DNA from: Undibacterium sp. KW1
Lineage (GTDB): Bacteria > Pseudomonadota > Gammaproteobacteria > Burkholderiales > Burkholderiaceae_D
DNA: 64,000 bases
Direction: 5' to 3'
Assembly (NCBI RefSeq): GCF_009937955.1
Contig: NZ_AP018439.1
Coordinates: forward strand, 3,844,001 to 3,908,000
Under the pieces are notes generated by a model. The model did no database searches and had not been told where the DNA came from. It saw only the letters and a program-made list of their open reading frames with translations. Numbering within the stretch: the first letter of the stretch is position 1; every line of letters begins with the position of its first letter. Below, piece after piece: positions 31,106-40,118 of the stretch. A program made the position numbers and the translations under genes.

Positions 31106-31127
31106 CGATATCATTCAGCGCAAAGTA

Positions 31128-32270
31128 TTAACGCAAAAACCGTCCATCTTTGGACACTACAGTCAGCTCTGCATAATCAGAACCCTGGTGGTTATTCTTG
31201 CTAAAGTTGACGATAAAGCCATCAAAGTCAGTACGTCCCATACCCTCTAATGCCGTGATCAGACGCTCGCTGTTGACATCCTTGCCTGCGCGCTTGATGG
31301 CTTCGACAAACACCTTGGCATCCAGAAAACCTTCTATACCCAGATAAGAATATTCCTTGACGTTCATCTTGCCCATGACCTTTTGGTATTCACGTACCAG
31401 GGCTGTCGTGGCAGAGTAAGGGAAAGGCAAGACCTGGGAAATGATGACGCCCACACCGTCCTTGCCCAGTGCTGTAATACCAGCCTGTGATGCCAGTACC
31501 GATAGGGCAAAATACTGCATGCCCTTGACCTTCTTATTGAAGGCCTGGATAAAATCACTGGATGGCTTGCCTGCGGTGATCAGGATGATAGTCTGTACAT
31601 CGGCCGCTTCCATGGCACTGACAGCCTTGTCCAGATCAGAAGAATCGCTGTTGATACTGACTGTTGCCGTCAACTTCAACTGATGTTTGGCGATAGCCTG
31701 TTCTATGCCAGCCAGGCCTTCCTTGCCGAAGGCATTATTCTGTACCACCACCCCTATCTTCTTGATGCCACGCACGTTCAGGTGATCAATGATCTTTTCT
31801 GTCTCTGTCGTGTAACCCGCGCGGATATTGAAGATGCGGCGGTTAAATGGCTTGCGCACCACATCAGCACCGGTCACCGGGGCAAAGCTCAGGATATTGG
31901 CTTCTTCCAGCACTGGCAGCAAGGCGGTATTGGCAGGTGTGCCCAGCATGCCGAACAGGGCTACGGCTTTTTCTTTTTCTATAAGCTGTTTTGCATTTGC
32001 CAGTGACTTCTTGGCGTCATATGCATCATCCAGGGTGATCAGGCGTATCTTGCGGCCATTCACGCCCCCCTGTGAATTCACATAATCAAAATAGGCTTTG
32101 GCACCGGTGGAGTGCGCAACTCCCAGTTCAGCCAGGATGCCGGTCAATGCAGTTGATTGACCAATGACGATGTCATTCCCATCTGCATGGACACTCACAC
32201 TACAGCACAACATCAAATTGACGAGCAAAAGCCTTACCATCGCTTTGCAGCGATTTAATTTTACGAACAT
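31128..32270 (-). CDS. ABC transporter substrate-binding protein (branched-chain amino acid/LivK type)
   Basis: 380 residues with signal peptide (MVRLLLVNLMLCCSVSVHA). The type-1 binding-protein fold of the Leu/Ile/Val family is clear: IVIGQSTALTGILAELG, AYFDYVNSQGGVNGRKIRLITLDDAYD, ALFGMLGTPANTALLPVLEEANILSFAPVTGADVVRKPFN and YSYLGIEGFLDAKVFVEAIKRAG. GGAGACAAT precedes the ATG. No permease or ATPase gene follows, so it is an orphan that may work with a transporter elsewhere or sense a ligand. Convergent with the epimerase. Confidence 0.85.
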   Translation of the reverse strand: MFVKLNRCKAMVRLLLVNLMLCCSVSVHADGNDIVIGQSTALTGILAELGVAHSTGAKAYFDYVNSQGGVNGRKIRLITLDDAYDAKKSLANAKQLIEKEKAVALFGMLGTPANTALLPVLEEANILSFAPVTGADVVRKPFNRRIFNIRAGYTTETEKIIDHLNVRGIKKIGVVVQNNAFGKEGLAGIEQAIAKHQLKLTATVSINSDSSDLDKAVSAMEAADVQTIILITAGKPSSDFIQAFNKKVKGMQYFALSVLASQAGITALGKDGVGVIISQVLPFPYSATTALVREYQKVMGKMNVKEYSYLGIEGFLDAKVFVEAIKRAGKDVNSERLITALEGMGRTDFDGFIVNFSKNNHQGSDYAELTVVSKDGRFLR

Positions 32271-32436
32271 ATTGTCTCCAGTATTTTCTTTCCCTTTGTG
32301 CTGGATGCCAGAGGGTGTTTTGGTTAATGCTCAACAAAATTTCCGAAAAGCATTGCCCAAAGAATAAAACACATCTTTGTTAAAGATTGTCATTTGGATG
32401 ACTATTCAATTACTCAAAGGAAACATTTGTCAGTTT

Positions 32437-33204
32437 TTAGCTACGCACTACAACATCGCGGTATTCACTCGGCGTCATACCTACTGTTGCCTTAAAGATA
32501 CGCGAAAACGCGCTGTGGTCCTGGTAACCGCAGGCAACAGCAATATCGGTAATGCTCAATTGTGATTCGGCCAGCAAGCATGAGGCGGCATCGAGGCGTA
32601 TCTTGACCATCATCTGCCTCGGGGTAAGGGAAAATATCTTGTGGAAATTGCGCTCCAGTTGCGCCACCGACAGACCAGTCAGCTTGACCAGGTCTGCCAT
32701 GGCAATGGTTTGGGTATAGTTTTGATGCAGATGTTTTACCGCAGCAGCAATTTTGGCATACACGGGATGACGCTGGTCAGGCATGGCAAGGTCGCGTGAA
32801 ATGCCTGTCATGCCTATGATGTTATGGCGGGCATCGCGCAAGGGAATTTTTTGTGTCAGGCACCAGCCCGGCGAGCGGTTCGGGTACAGGTGCAGCTCCA
32901 GCTGGTCATGAATTTCTTTTTTGCCACTCAGCACCAGCGCGTCCTGTGTGGCATAGCTGGTTGCCAGTGAAGATGGGAACACTTCCTCTGCCTTCTTGCC
33001 TATCAACGCATCCTTGTCCCAGACACCACAACGCCTGACCAGGGTGTGATTGACCACCAGATAACGCCCCTCATCGTCCTTCACAAAAAACACGATGTCA
33101 GGCATGGCATCGAACAGGCTTTCAGCAAAAAACACATTCGCCATCTGGCTGGCCATCTGCTGACGTTTTTGCTGTGCTGGAAAAGGGGATGCTGGCAGCG
33201 TCAA
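32437..33204 (-). CDS. AraC-family regulator with PAS sensor domain
   Basis: 255 residues. A PAS domain (about 27-125: FDAMPDIVFFVKDDEGRYLVVNHTLVRRCG, WCLTQKIPLRDARHNIIGMTGISRDL) precedes an AraC double helix-turn-helix (about 150-250: HLHQNYTQTIAMADLVKLTGLSVAQLERNFHKIFSLTPRQMM, ITDIAVACGYQDHSAFSRIFKATVGMTPSEYR). The probable start is TTG 33204, with GGAG 8 nt upstream; an ATG at 33156 has none. PAS-AraC proteins of this kind often accompany hydroxyproline or amino-acid genes. It lies 166 bp upstream of the binding-protein gene on the same strand. Confidence 0.85.
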   Translation of the reverse strand: MTLPASPFPAQQKRQQMASQMANVFFAESLFDAMPDIVFFVKDDEGRYLVVNHTLVRRCGVWDKDALIGKKAEEVFPSSLATSYATQDALVLSGKKEIHDQLELHLYPNRSPGWCLTQKIPLRDARHNIIGMTGISRDLAMPDQRHPVYAKIAAAVKHLHQNYTQTIAMADLVKLTGLSVAQLERNFHKIFSLTPRQMMVKIRLDAASCLLAESQLSITDIAVACGYQDHSAFSRIFKATVGMTPSEYRDVVVRS

Positions 33205-33541
33205 TTAATCAACTCCATGAATGAAGAGAAAGAAAAGAATAACAAGAAAAAATATTGTGTTGCGATTAACTCAATCTATAAATATATTTAAATTATATTT
33301 GATATGTAGAGCTTAAACCATAATTCAGTCTAGAATCTATTCCTGTGCCGATTTCTGCGTAAATCACCAGCAAATAAGGATAGTCCATGGCAAAATTGAA
33401 GGCAGGAATATATTGCCATAAGTCAAAAAAGTGCAAAAGTTTTATAAAAACGCGCAGAATTTGATAATACTGGCTTTTTACAAGGTAAAATTCGTACTCG
33501 AATAGGTAAAATCCATACAAAATACAGAACATGGATATCTG
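33205..33541. other. AT-rich divergent regulatory region
   Basis: 337 bp between the divergent AraC and GntR genes. Very AT-rich, especially 33240-33310. No gene seen; presumably holds both promoters. I see no convincing palindromic operator. Confidence 0.4.
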
Positions 33542-34210
33542 ATGCTTGCTACTCCTGAAAAAACACCCGCTTTCGCTCCTAAATTACGCGCAGCCGACGT
33601 TGCGTATGATGCGATAGAAAGCATGATAGTCACGCTACAGTTAAAACCTGGCTCACCCGTAGTCGAGTCTGAACTGGTAGAAAGAACCGGCCTGGGCCGC
33701 ACCCCGCTGCGCGAAGCCCTGATGCGCATGTCATCCAACGGCCTGATACAGCAAATGCCCAGGCGTGGCCTGATCATCAGCGACATCGAAGCTGCCGAGC
33801 ACATGACGCTGATAGAAACCCGCCGCGTCATCGAACGCCTGATCGGCGCCAGCGCCGCCCGCCGCGCCACGCCACAGCACCGCAAAGACATCATAGAATG
33901 CGCCGACAAAATGCTGGTCGCCGCCAAGCGCAATGACCTCAACGACTACATGGCAGCCGACCAGGCCCTCGACCATGTCGTCCACGAAGCCTGCCGCAAC
34001 CCTTCAGCCGTCGCTGCAGTGATCCCGCTGATCATCAAATGCCGCCGCTTCTGGTACGCCTTCCAGCACGAAGGTGACATAGAAGAAGGCGCCCGCTGTC
34101 ATATGCTGGTTGCCAAGGCGATTGCCAAAGGGAATGAGGAGCAGGCTGCCAAGGCAGCGGATGGCTTGATGGATTACCTGGAGTCGTTTGCGCGTAAGGT
34201 GATTGGGTAG
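33542..34210 (+). CDS. GntR-family (FCD-domain) transcriptional regulator
   Basis: 222 residues. The N-terminal winged helix (VAYDAIESMIVTLQLKPGSPVVESELVERTGLGRTPLREALMRMSSNGLIQQMPRRGLII) is followed by an all-helical FCD ligand domain (LIETRRVIERLIGASAARRATPQHRKDIIECADKML through HMLVAKAIAKGNEEQAAKAADGLMDYL). FCD regulators usually sense carboxylic or amino acids, consistent with the neighbouring epimerase. Divergent from the AraC gene. Target not known. Confidence 0.88.
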   Translation: MLATPEKTPAFAPKLRAADVAYDAIESMIVTLQLKPGSPVVESELVERTGLGRTPLREALMRMSSNGLIQQMPRRGLIISDIEAAEHMTLIETRRVIERLIGASAARRATPQHRKDIIECADKMLVAAKRNDLNDYMAADQALDHVVHEACRNPSAVAAVIPLIIKCRRFWYAFQHEGDIEEGARCHMLVAKAIAKGNEEQAAKAADGLMDYLESFARKVIG

Positions 34211-34331
34211 GTGAAGTGTTTGAGGGCTTAGAAAGCCTCATTGACTACAAGTCCAAGAATACTCCCCAAGATCGTAGTGACGTCGCAGTTGGGGTTGGTT
34301 TTGACTTTCCGCAGTTCCCATGTGTCGACGC

Positions 34332-34520
34332 CGTTTGTGCAGTACAGAAAATGGAAAAAGAAGGGCCGCTTGTTTGAGCCGCAGGCGAGTTTCGGACCTT
34401 CCCATTTTTTGTACTGCACAAACGGGAACCCCGCAGGGGCGGCGATGCCTGGGTCGCCTTCTTTTGCTTCCTTTTCTTGGCGAAGCAAGAAAAGGGAGTA
34501 GCTGCCGGTCTACCACCGGC
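34332..34520. repeat. composite hairpin intergenic repeat element
   Basis: Three nested or successive hairpins: CGTTTGTGCAGTAC (34332-34345) with GTACTGCACAAACG (34411-34424), a perfect 14-bp stem; CCTTTTCTTG (34470-34479) with CAAGAAAAGG (34486-34495); and GCCGGT (34504-34509) with ACCGGC (34515-34520). All six frames are partly open but with no protein-like sequence. This looks like a dispersed intergenic repeat common in related bacteria, not a gene. Confidence 0.7.
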
Positions 34521-34771
34521 CTGCGATCCCAAAATACGTGTGCAAGTATTCAATTAAACAGACGCATAGAACACAATGAGTCTGAAACTAATAGCGCATT
34601 AGTTTGCCACGAACGTCGCTGGATTCCAGCTAAAAACACGCTGGAATGACGTTACCAAGATTGCCGATCATATTGCAGCTCACCAGTCGCAAACCATGCT
34701 CTTAAAGAATGGCACAAAACACACTCAATTGTGCCCAACTCTTCAGCAGCTAAGAGTATAATCTTGCCCCT
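34521..34771. other. intergenic, no gene seen
   Basis: Between the repeat element and the membrane protein gene. Nothing recognisable; presumably the promoter of the downstream gene lies in its last 100 bp. Confidence 0.3.
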
Positions 34772-35203
34772 ATGGCATTCCACCCTTTTATTTCCAAACC
34801 CAACACCCAGGCGATCGCTGTCTCGACTGTTGTGTATGGTCTGCTGTATTTCATATTTATTGCGTTGCTGAAGGCTTCGATGGCACCACCAACACTGGTG
34901 AATACGGATACCGGCTTATGGGGAAACCAGCTGTTCATGGCGATCTTTGGCTTTGCACAGTATGTAGTGCCAGGCTTGCTGGTGGGGTATCTGGCTGAAA
35001 AATCGCCTATGATGCATGGCTATCTGTTGGGTATTGCCACCACGGCGCTGGTTTATACCTATGCCAGTTTTACCTATAGCGACAATCCTGCCCAACTCCC
35101 CACCTCCTATGCAGTCTTATATACCTGCTTTGTAGCCGGAGTCTGGTGTTCGCTTGGTGCGGTGATTGCTGACCATCTCAGGTCCAAAGAACCAGAACAA
35201 TAA
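34772..35203 (+). CDS. four-helix membrane protein of unknown function
   Basis: 143 residues with four hydrophobic segments (AIAVSTVVYGLLYFIFIALL, LFMAIFGFAQYVVPGLLVGYL, GYLLGIATTALVYTYASF, YAVLYTCFVAGVWCSLGAVI). The spacing is typical of small inner-membrane proteins. No family recognised. It is convergent with the enoyl-CoA hydratase gene: its stop ends at 35203 and the other begins at 35204. No strong ribosome site before the ATG. Confidence 0.65.
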   Translation: MAFHPFISKPNTQAIAVSTVVYGLLYFIFIALLKASMAPPTLVNTDTGLWGNQLFMAIFGFAQYVVPGLLVGYLAEKSPMMHGYLLGIATTALVYTYASFTYSDNPAQLPTSYAVLYTCFVAGVWCSLGAVIADHLRSKEPEQ

Positions 35204-35989
35204 TCAAGTCCAGTCGGGCCTGCGTTTTTCCAAAAAAGCCTGTACACCTTCTTGCGCCGTCCCATCAAGCATATTGCAGGCCATGGTCTGCCCGGCCAGC
35301 TGATAGGCGGCTTCCACACCCATTTCCAGCTGTTTATAGAATAACTGCTTGCCCATGCTAATGGCCAGTGCAGGTTTGGCAATGATGCTGGCTGTGAGCT
35401 CCGCCACACAGGCATCGAGCTCATCAGTACTGACGACACGATTGATGAGGCCGCGCTGCAAGGCAGTTTGCGCATCGATAAAATCACCGGTCAGCAGCAT
35501 TTCCATCGCCTGCTTGCGCGAGACATTACGCGACAAGGCAACAGCGGGTGTAGAACAGAACAGGCCGACATTCACGCCAGATACGGCAAAGCTGGCATTG
35601 TCACTGGCAACAGCCAGATCACACATGCCCACCAGCTGGCAGCCGGCTGCTGTCGCCAAGCCCTGCACACGGGCGATGACGGGTTGGGGTAATTTCTGGA
35701 TAGTCAGCATGAGCTTGCTGCATTGCTGGAACAGGCTCTTGTAATAATCTTCAGATGGATGGGCCTGCATTTGCTTCAGGTCATGGCCAGCACAAAATGC
35801 CTTGCCAGCAGCAGCCAGCACTACTACCCGCACATTTTCATCCACTGCGATGGCCTTGAACTCAGACTGCAAGGCAGCCAGCATTTCTTCAGACAGGGGG
35901 TTAAAGCGCTCGCCACGGTTCAAAGTCAGGGTGCTGACGCCTGCGACATCCTTACGCAATACAAAAGGCGAGTCTGCCGGAGTACTCAT
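35204..35989 (-). CDS. enoyl-CoA hydratase/isomerase family protein (ECHDC3-like)
   Basis: 261 residues with crotonase motifs: VLAAAGKAFCAGHDLKQM (oxyanion-hole region), ARVQGLATAAGCQLVGMCDLAVASDNASFAVSGVNVGLFCSTPA. The ATAAGCQLV variant of the second oxyanion motif is that of the ECHDC3 subgroup; the usual pair of catalytic glutamates is not both evident, so true hydratase activity is uncertain. The ATG overlaps the ylqF stop by 4 bp, so it is translated with that gene. Confidence 0.85.
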   Translation of the reverse strand: MSTPADSPFVLRKDVAGVSTLTLNRGERFNPLSEEMLAALQSEFKAIAVDENVRVVVLAAAGKAFCAGHDLKQMQAHPSEDYYKSLFQQCSKLMLTIQKLPQPVIARVQGLATAAGCQLVGMCDLAVASDNASFAVSGVNVGLFCSTPAVALSRNVSRKQAMEMLLTGDFIDAQTALQRGLINRVVSTDELDACVAELTASIIAKPALAISMGKQLFYKQLEMGVEAAYQLAGQTMACNMLDGTAQEGVQAFLEKRRPDWT

Positions 35990-36918
35990 TCTGCATCTTC
36001 CTGTTCTGGCTCCATGCCAGTCTGCACACTCTTGCCCTGCCCGAGCAAGACTGGTGGCACATAGGTCGCCAGCAAATGTTCGCGGCTGGCCGGGGTTTCC
36101 AGGCTCACGCGGCCCAGGGCGCCGCTGCGGTAATCAAGCAACAGGGTGTGGGAAGCTTTTTCATAGTCCCAGTCGCCACCTTTGAGCTTGTAGCCACGTT
36201 TCTTGGCCACGCCCTCAATGACAGAGACAGCATCTATACCTTCGACCGGAAAGCCATAACGCGCAGTGATAAATTTTGGGTAATGAATCAGCAATTGCTC
36301 TGCCAAAAATGTCGCGATTTCTTCTTCTATCAGCGCATTCACGCCCACCGCATGGCTGGCTGCCAGCATCAGACCGTCAGTAGGATGTTCTATCTTGGGC
36401 CACAGCATGCCGGGGGTATCGGTCAAAATCATGTTCTTGCCCAGGTACAAACGCTGCTGGGTCTTGGTCACGGCGGGCTCGTCACCGACATTGGCAACAC
36501 GTTTCTTGAGCAAGGCATTCATCAAGGTCGATTTACCGACATTGGGTATGCCCATGATCATCATGCGCAGCGGCTTGGTCGGCACGCCGCGGTGCGGTGC
36601 CAGCTTCAAAGCCAGGCCAGGCACTTTGGCGACATCAGATGGCTTTTTGCAACTCAGGGCGACAGCGAACACGCCCTTCTGGGCATTGTAGAAATCCAGC
36701 CAGGCCTTGGTGGCATTCGGGTCAGCCAGGTCAGCCTTGTTCAAGATCTTCAGACAAGGACGCTGGCGGAAGGTACGCAGCGACTCCACCATGGGATTGC
36801 AAGAGGCTTGTGGAATGCGGGCATCCTGCACTTCTATCACCAGGTCGGTGTTTTCCATGGTTTCCGCCGCCTTCTTGCGGGCGGCGTTCATGTGGCCGGG
36901 GAACCATTGTATGGACAT
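35986..36918 (-). CDS. ylqF: ribosome biogenesis GTPase YlqF/RbgA
   Basis: 310 residues from ATG 36918 (family start MSIQWFPGHMNAARK). Circularly permuted GTPase order is visible: NKAD (G4, 60-63) precedes the P-loop GIPNVGKST (G1, 123-131) and DTPG (G3, 167-170). RbgA/YlqF promotes late assembly of the 50S subunit. The longer open frame upstream has no family similarity. Followed with 4-bp overlap by the enoyl-CoA hydratase gene. Confidence 0.9.
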   Translation of the reverse strand: MSIQWFPGHMNAARKKAAETMENTDLVIEVQDARIPQASCNPMVESLRTFRQRPCLKILNKADLADPNATKAWLDFYNAQKGVFAVALSCKKPSDVAKVPGLALKLAPHRGVPTKPLRMMIMGIPNVGKSTLMNALLKKRVANVGDEPAVTKTQQRLYLGKNMILTDTPGMLWPKIEHPTDGLMLAASHAVGVNALIEEEIATFLAEQLLIHYPKFITARYGFPVEGIDAVSVIEGVAKKRGYKLKGGDWDYEKASHTLLLDYRSGALGRVSLETPASREHLLATYVPPVLLGQGKSVQTGMEPEQEDAE

Positions 36919-37330
36919 GCTTATTCTTCTTTTTGGCAAAAACAAAGCGACATTGTACGGAAGTCTGCCTCGCTTGCGCCGGATTTTGCTGGCGATCTCG
37001 GGGAAGCACCGCATTTATCCGGTGCAGATTTTGACTATGGATGTACAAAAAAACATTAATGTTTAATATTTTTGCAAGAATTGTAAATTTAGTTGATTAA
37101 TTTGTATGTAGATGCTATTTTTCTAATCCATGATTTGTTGTATTTTTATTAGCGACTGAAACATTTCCCCGCAGGAAATTCAAGCAAGTTTTTCACCCTT
37201 TAAAAAAGGGTGAAGGGGAAACTCGTGCGAACAAGCAACAAGGCAGGTATAAGGACGGACAGAGGCAAGCGGCACAGCAGTAGGAATTTTATTGTTTTTT
37301 TGAGCTTACATAACCATAGGCAGATGAGCG
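36919..37330. promoter_or_regulatory. divergent intergenic region with hairpin upstream of the 16-kb cluster
   Basis: 412 bp, AT-rich around 37050-37150. A perfect hairpin TTCACCCTTT (37192-37201) and AAAGGGTGAA (37205-37214) is flanked by a second complementary pair, TTTCCCC (near 37165) and GGGGAAA (37216-37222). It lies about 115 bp before the first gene of the 37-53 kb cluster and could be a leader or operator. No gene seen. Confidence 0.5.
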
Positions 37331-38338
37331 ATGAAGGTGATTTCCTGGAATCTGAAAAATGTCAGTCTCAACAAGCTGACAAAAGCGAACGCTTTCCAGC
37401 CTCTTTTTCAGTCTTATGGCATGGGAAACACCGTTCTTGATTTTGTCACCAATGTTGTCATGGGGGCAGAACAATGGGAAGGCGTCGTTTCTGCCTTTCC
37501 AGTTGACCTGTTTGTCGTCATCGAATTGAAAACCGGCGGATCTGCCAAGGGCGGCGCTGTATCAGGCAACTGCCTGCCTACCCTGGTTGCGCTGCGCGAC
37601 GCGATGAATGCAGCAGTCACTGCCATGAATCATGACCCGCAAGAATACACTTATGCGTATGTCACGCCATTGATCACAGGTCAACATGAAACAGTTGGTT
37701 TTATCTACAACACGCGTGTCCTGACTCCAACAGGTATTGCTGTAGAAAGGGACTCCGTCAGCAATACTTACCTGCCAGGCAGAACCCCGCTGGTCGCCAC
37801 CTTCAGCCTGGTATCAAATCCGCTGACAACCATGCGCTTTTCAGGCATTCATGATCCGCCACCCAGTGGCGGTGCGGCAGTCAGGATGCGTCCTCCAATT
37901 GATTTTTGTAGACGGCTGACCAATACGCCGTCCGCAGCGGTACAGAATACCTTTTTTCTCGGTGACTTCAATTGCCAGCCAACTGATAACTATGTGAATG
38001 GTAATGGCGTCACTGTTCGGCCATTTTCCAATCTGAACAATTTTGGAACTGAACTGCCGAATAATTCGCTTTCCAGTGTCAGGCGACGCCTTAATAACAA
38101 CCAGGCGGGGCAAGCAGCCTATCTGAATGCTGCATATGACAACAATATTTTTTGGGTTAGTCAAAATGTTGTTATTGGTGACGGGAATGAGGAGGTGGCC
38201 GATCTGATTGGTGAAGCAAAGGACAGTACTTTTGATCCACCGACTGATCTTTATCCTGCCAAGGGCAGAGCTGTACTGAATGCGTTTAATGCAGTGTCAG
38301 ACCATCTGCCTGTCATTACGGAATTCAATGTCTTATAA
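37331..38338 (+). CDS. endonuclease/exonuclease/phosphatase (DNase I-like) family protein
   Basis: 335 residues with the EEP-fold motifs in order: VISWNLKN (start strand, Asn), FVVIELK (metal-binding Glu, about residue 60), FSGIHDPP, FFLGDFNCQP (catalytic Asp-Asn, about 212-221), YDNNIFW and SDHLPVITEF (catalytic His). All key residues seem present, so it may cut DNA, RNA or phosphoesters. No signal peptide. It is the first of ten co-directional genes up to 53.1 kb and lies 24 bp before the next. It may be the effector of that cluster or a regulator of it; not known. Confidence 0.8.
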   Translation: MKVISWNLKNVSLNKLTKANAFQPLFQSYGMGNTVLDFVTNVVMGAEQWEGVVSAFPVDLFVVIELKTGGSAKGGAVSGNCLPTLVALRDAMNAAVTAMNHDPQEYTYAYVTPLITGQHETVGFIYNTRVLTPTGIAVERDSVSNTYLPGRTPLVATFSLVSNPLTTMRFSGIHDPPPSGGAAVRMRPPIDFCRRLTNTPSAAVQNTFFLGDFNCQPTDNYVNGNGVTVRPFSNLNNFGTELPNNSLSSVRRRLNNNQAGQAAYLNAAYDNNIFWVSQNVVIGDGNEEVADLIGEAKDSTFDPPTDLYPAKGRAVLNAFNAVSDHLPVITEFNVL

Positions 38339-38362
38339 AAAAGAGCAGGAGAGGCATCACCT

Positions 38363-39556
38363 ATGGCTTACTGGAAATTTACCGATGTCTATGGCAGCAC
38401 TTACCCGGCGCTGAGTAATTCCATACTCAGTGTGCTGGTATTTGATGTACCGTCCGGATCTCCTGTCAGCGGCACAAATTTTAGTGCCAACCTGGATTTG
38501 CAGGCGACTGGCAAATCCATGGCCGTGCTGTCAAAAATGCTGGGCATGAACGCAGTGCCCATGACAGGCACAGTCACGACCACGAACAATGAACTGAACA
38601 TCGATCTGACGTCGAGCAATAATGCCGCGATACTGAGCGCACTGGCAGCCTGCATCCCAGTCATCGGTGGTCAGCTCATGCAGGCGGCAAACCTGGCCAT
38701 CAAGAACACCACACCGCAATCTGCCACCGTTGATGACGATCCGACCACGGACCAGTTCAATCTGAATACCACGGTCAAGATAGGCAGTGGCAGTGGGAAT
38801 GTGAGCACGCAGATACCGATGAGCAATGGCCTGTTCACCATGAGTGCCACGTTCGACAACTTTGGCATCGGTTTGAGCGACCTGAATTTCCTGGTGCCGG
38901 GCGCGCAGTTTTCCAGCATGTTTCCAACCACGCTGCCAACGAATTACTACAACCCGGCCAGCACAACCTTGAACCTCCTGTCGCTGGAATTGTCGCTGTA
39001 TGTGAAGACTACCCCTTCGCTGAGTATCAGCGTCAATAATGTCTCGACCTCGATAGGCATAGTCAATATACCGCTGTATCCGAATGCGCTATTCCTGAAC
39101 CCGCTGGCGATCTGGATCAGTGTCAGCAATCCACTCAGCAACCCGACACCGACCTGGGGGCTCAACGGCACCATTGCGCTTTATCCTTACGATAAGCAGA
39201 CCAGCCCGCCCAGTGTGCCGCCGGATTTTAGCTATGATCTGGCGATGCAGATGCCGACCAGATCCGACCCCACTTTTTCTGTGACTGGCACCCTTGACAA
39301 TCCACAAAACCTGCCAGTGTCGCAAATACTTTGTGACCTCATGAGTGACGGCAGCTTCAACACTGGCATATCGAATCAACTGACTTTGGAAACATTTGAC
39401 TTTGCCACCGTGGCCGACACCTCGACAGGCACGATCAGCGAATTTTCTGTCGAGATAGCAATGAATGCCACTGCTAATGGTGGCTCTTACCTCGGCTTGT
39501 TCAGCGACAGCTTTGGCGTCAAGGATTTCAGTATCGCGGTTGCTTACGTCAAGTAA
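38363..39556 (+). CDS. cluster protein 2, beta-rich, unknown
   Basis: 397 residues. No signal peptide, no membrane segment, no cysteine-rich part. The composition is rich in Ser, Thr, Asn, Leu and Gly with alternating hydrophobic residues (FSANLDLQATGKSM, VTTTNNELNIDLTSSNN, LNLLSLELSLYVKTTPSLSISVNN, SVEIAMNATANGGSYLGLFS), typical of large beta proteins. GGAGAGG precedes the ATG. No family recognised. Similar in style to the following two proteins. Confidence 0.7.
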   Translation: MAYWKFTDVYGSTYPALSNSILSVLVFDVPSGSPVSGTNFSANLDLQATGKSMAVLSKMLGMNAVPMTGTVTTTNNELNIDLTSSNNAAILSALAACIPVIGGQLMQAANLAIKNTTPQSATVDDDPTTDQFNLNTTVKIGSGSGNVSTQIPMSNGLFTMSATFDNFGIGLSDLNFLVPGAQFSSMFPTTLPTNYYNPASTTLNLLSLELSLYVKTTPSLSISVNNVSTSIGIVNIPLYPNALFLNPLAIWISVSNPLSNPTPTWGLNGTIALYPYDKQTSPPSVPPDFSYDLAMQMPTRSDPTFSVTGTLDNPQNLPVSQILCDLMSDGSFNTGISNQLTLETFDFATVADTSTGTISEFSVEIAMNATANGGSYLGLFSDSFGVKDFSIAVAYVK

Positions 39557-39619
39557 GTGGCGAATAAGTGGCAAATGAATATAGAACCATCCTCTATTGA
39601 AAACGAAGGTGCGCGGACC

Positions 39620-40096
39620 ATGGGTACAACGATCAATTTTAAAACCACGCTGGTCATAGGTGAACAGGATGTACCACTGGCTTCAGAAATTGTACTGGGC
39701 CAGAGCGATTCACAGGAAGGTGCCAGCAACGGCTTTTTATTCAAGCTCGACCGCGACCCCTTTGACCCACCCGTCACGATCTATCTTGGTGATGTGATCA
39801 ACTTCATCAATACCAAACTCGGTGGCGGTGATGTTTCCAGCAATCCTGGCATGGCCCTGATCAGCCAGGCTTTTCCTGGCATGAACCCGGCCAATTTCAA
39901 TGCCAGCAACCAGACGCTGGTCAACATCTATGAATTCAGCCTCAATTCGACGACCAAGGAATTCCTGTTTTCTTTCAATCTTGATGTAGAAGGCTCCAAT
40001 CCTGACGTCGGCCTGATAGCCCTGCCGCCTGTCTTGTCGAGCTGGCTCAAGATAGAGAGTCTGGCTATTTCTTTTTCTGCCTCCAGTCAATCCTGA
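39620..40096 (+). CDS. cluster protein 3, beta-rich, related to the N-terminus of protein 4
   Basis: 158 residues from ATG 39620 (GAAGGTG about 9 nt upstream); an open GTG at 39557 or ATG at 39575 would lengthen it. Pattern: FKTTLVIGEQDVPLASEIVL, IYLGDVINFINTKLGG, then NIYEFSLNSTTKEFLFSFNLDVEGSN. The next protein begins LGLNLQIGSVPVSLSAEVE, IDIGKFMSYIGQQFG, AKFELVYQNGSSTETFGFSFYAD in the same order, so the two share one module of about 130 residues. Function unknown. Confidence 0.65.
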   Translation: MGTTINFKTTLVIGEQDVPLASEIVLGQSDSQEGASNGFLFKLDRDPFDPPVTIYLGDVINFINTKLGGGDVSSNPGMALISQAFPGMNPANFNASNQTLVNIYEFSLNSTTKEFLFSFNLDVEGSNPDVGLIALPPVLSSWLKIESLAISFSASSQS

Positions 40097-40118
40097 ACAA
40101 TCCAAACTCTGCGCCGCC

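Noticed and set aside
34228..34553. Several short open frames in the repeat element
   Set aside because: All frames are open through low-information hairpin sequence; none has a ribosome site.
36076..37059. Rightward 327-residue open frame opposite ylqF
   Set aside because: Antisense shadow; ylqF on the other strand has all GTPase motifs.
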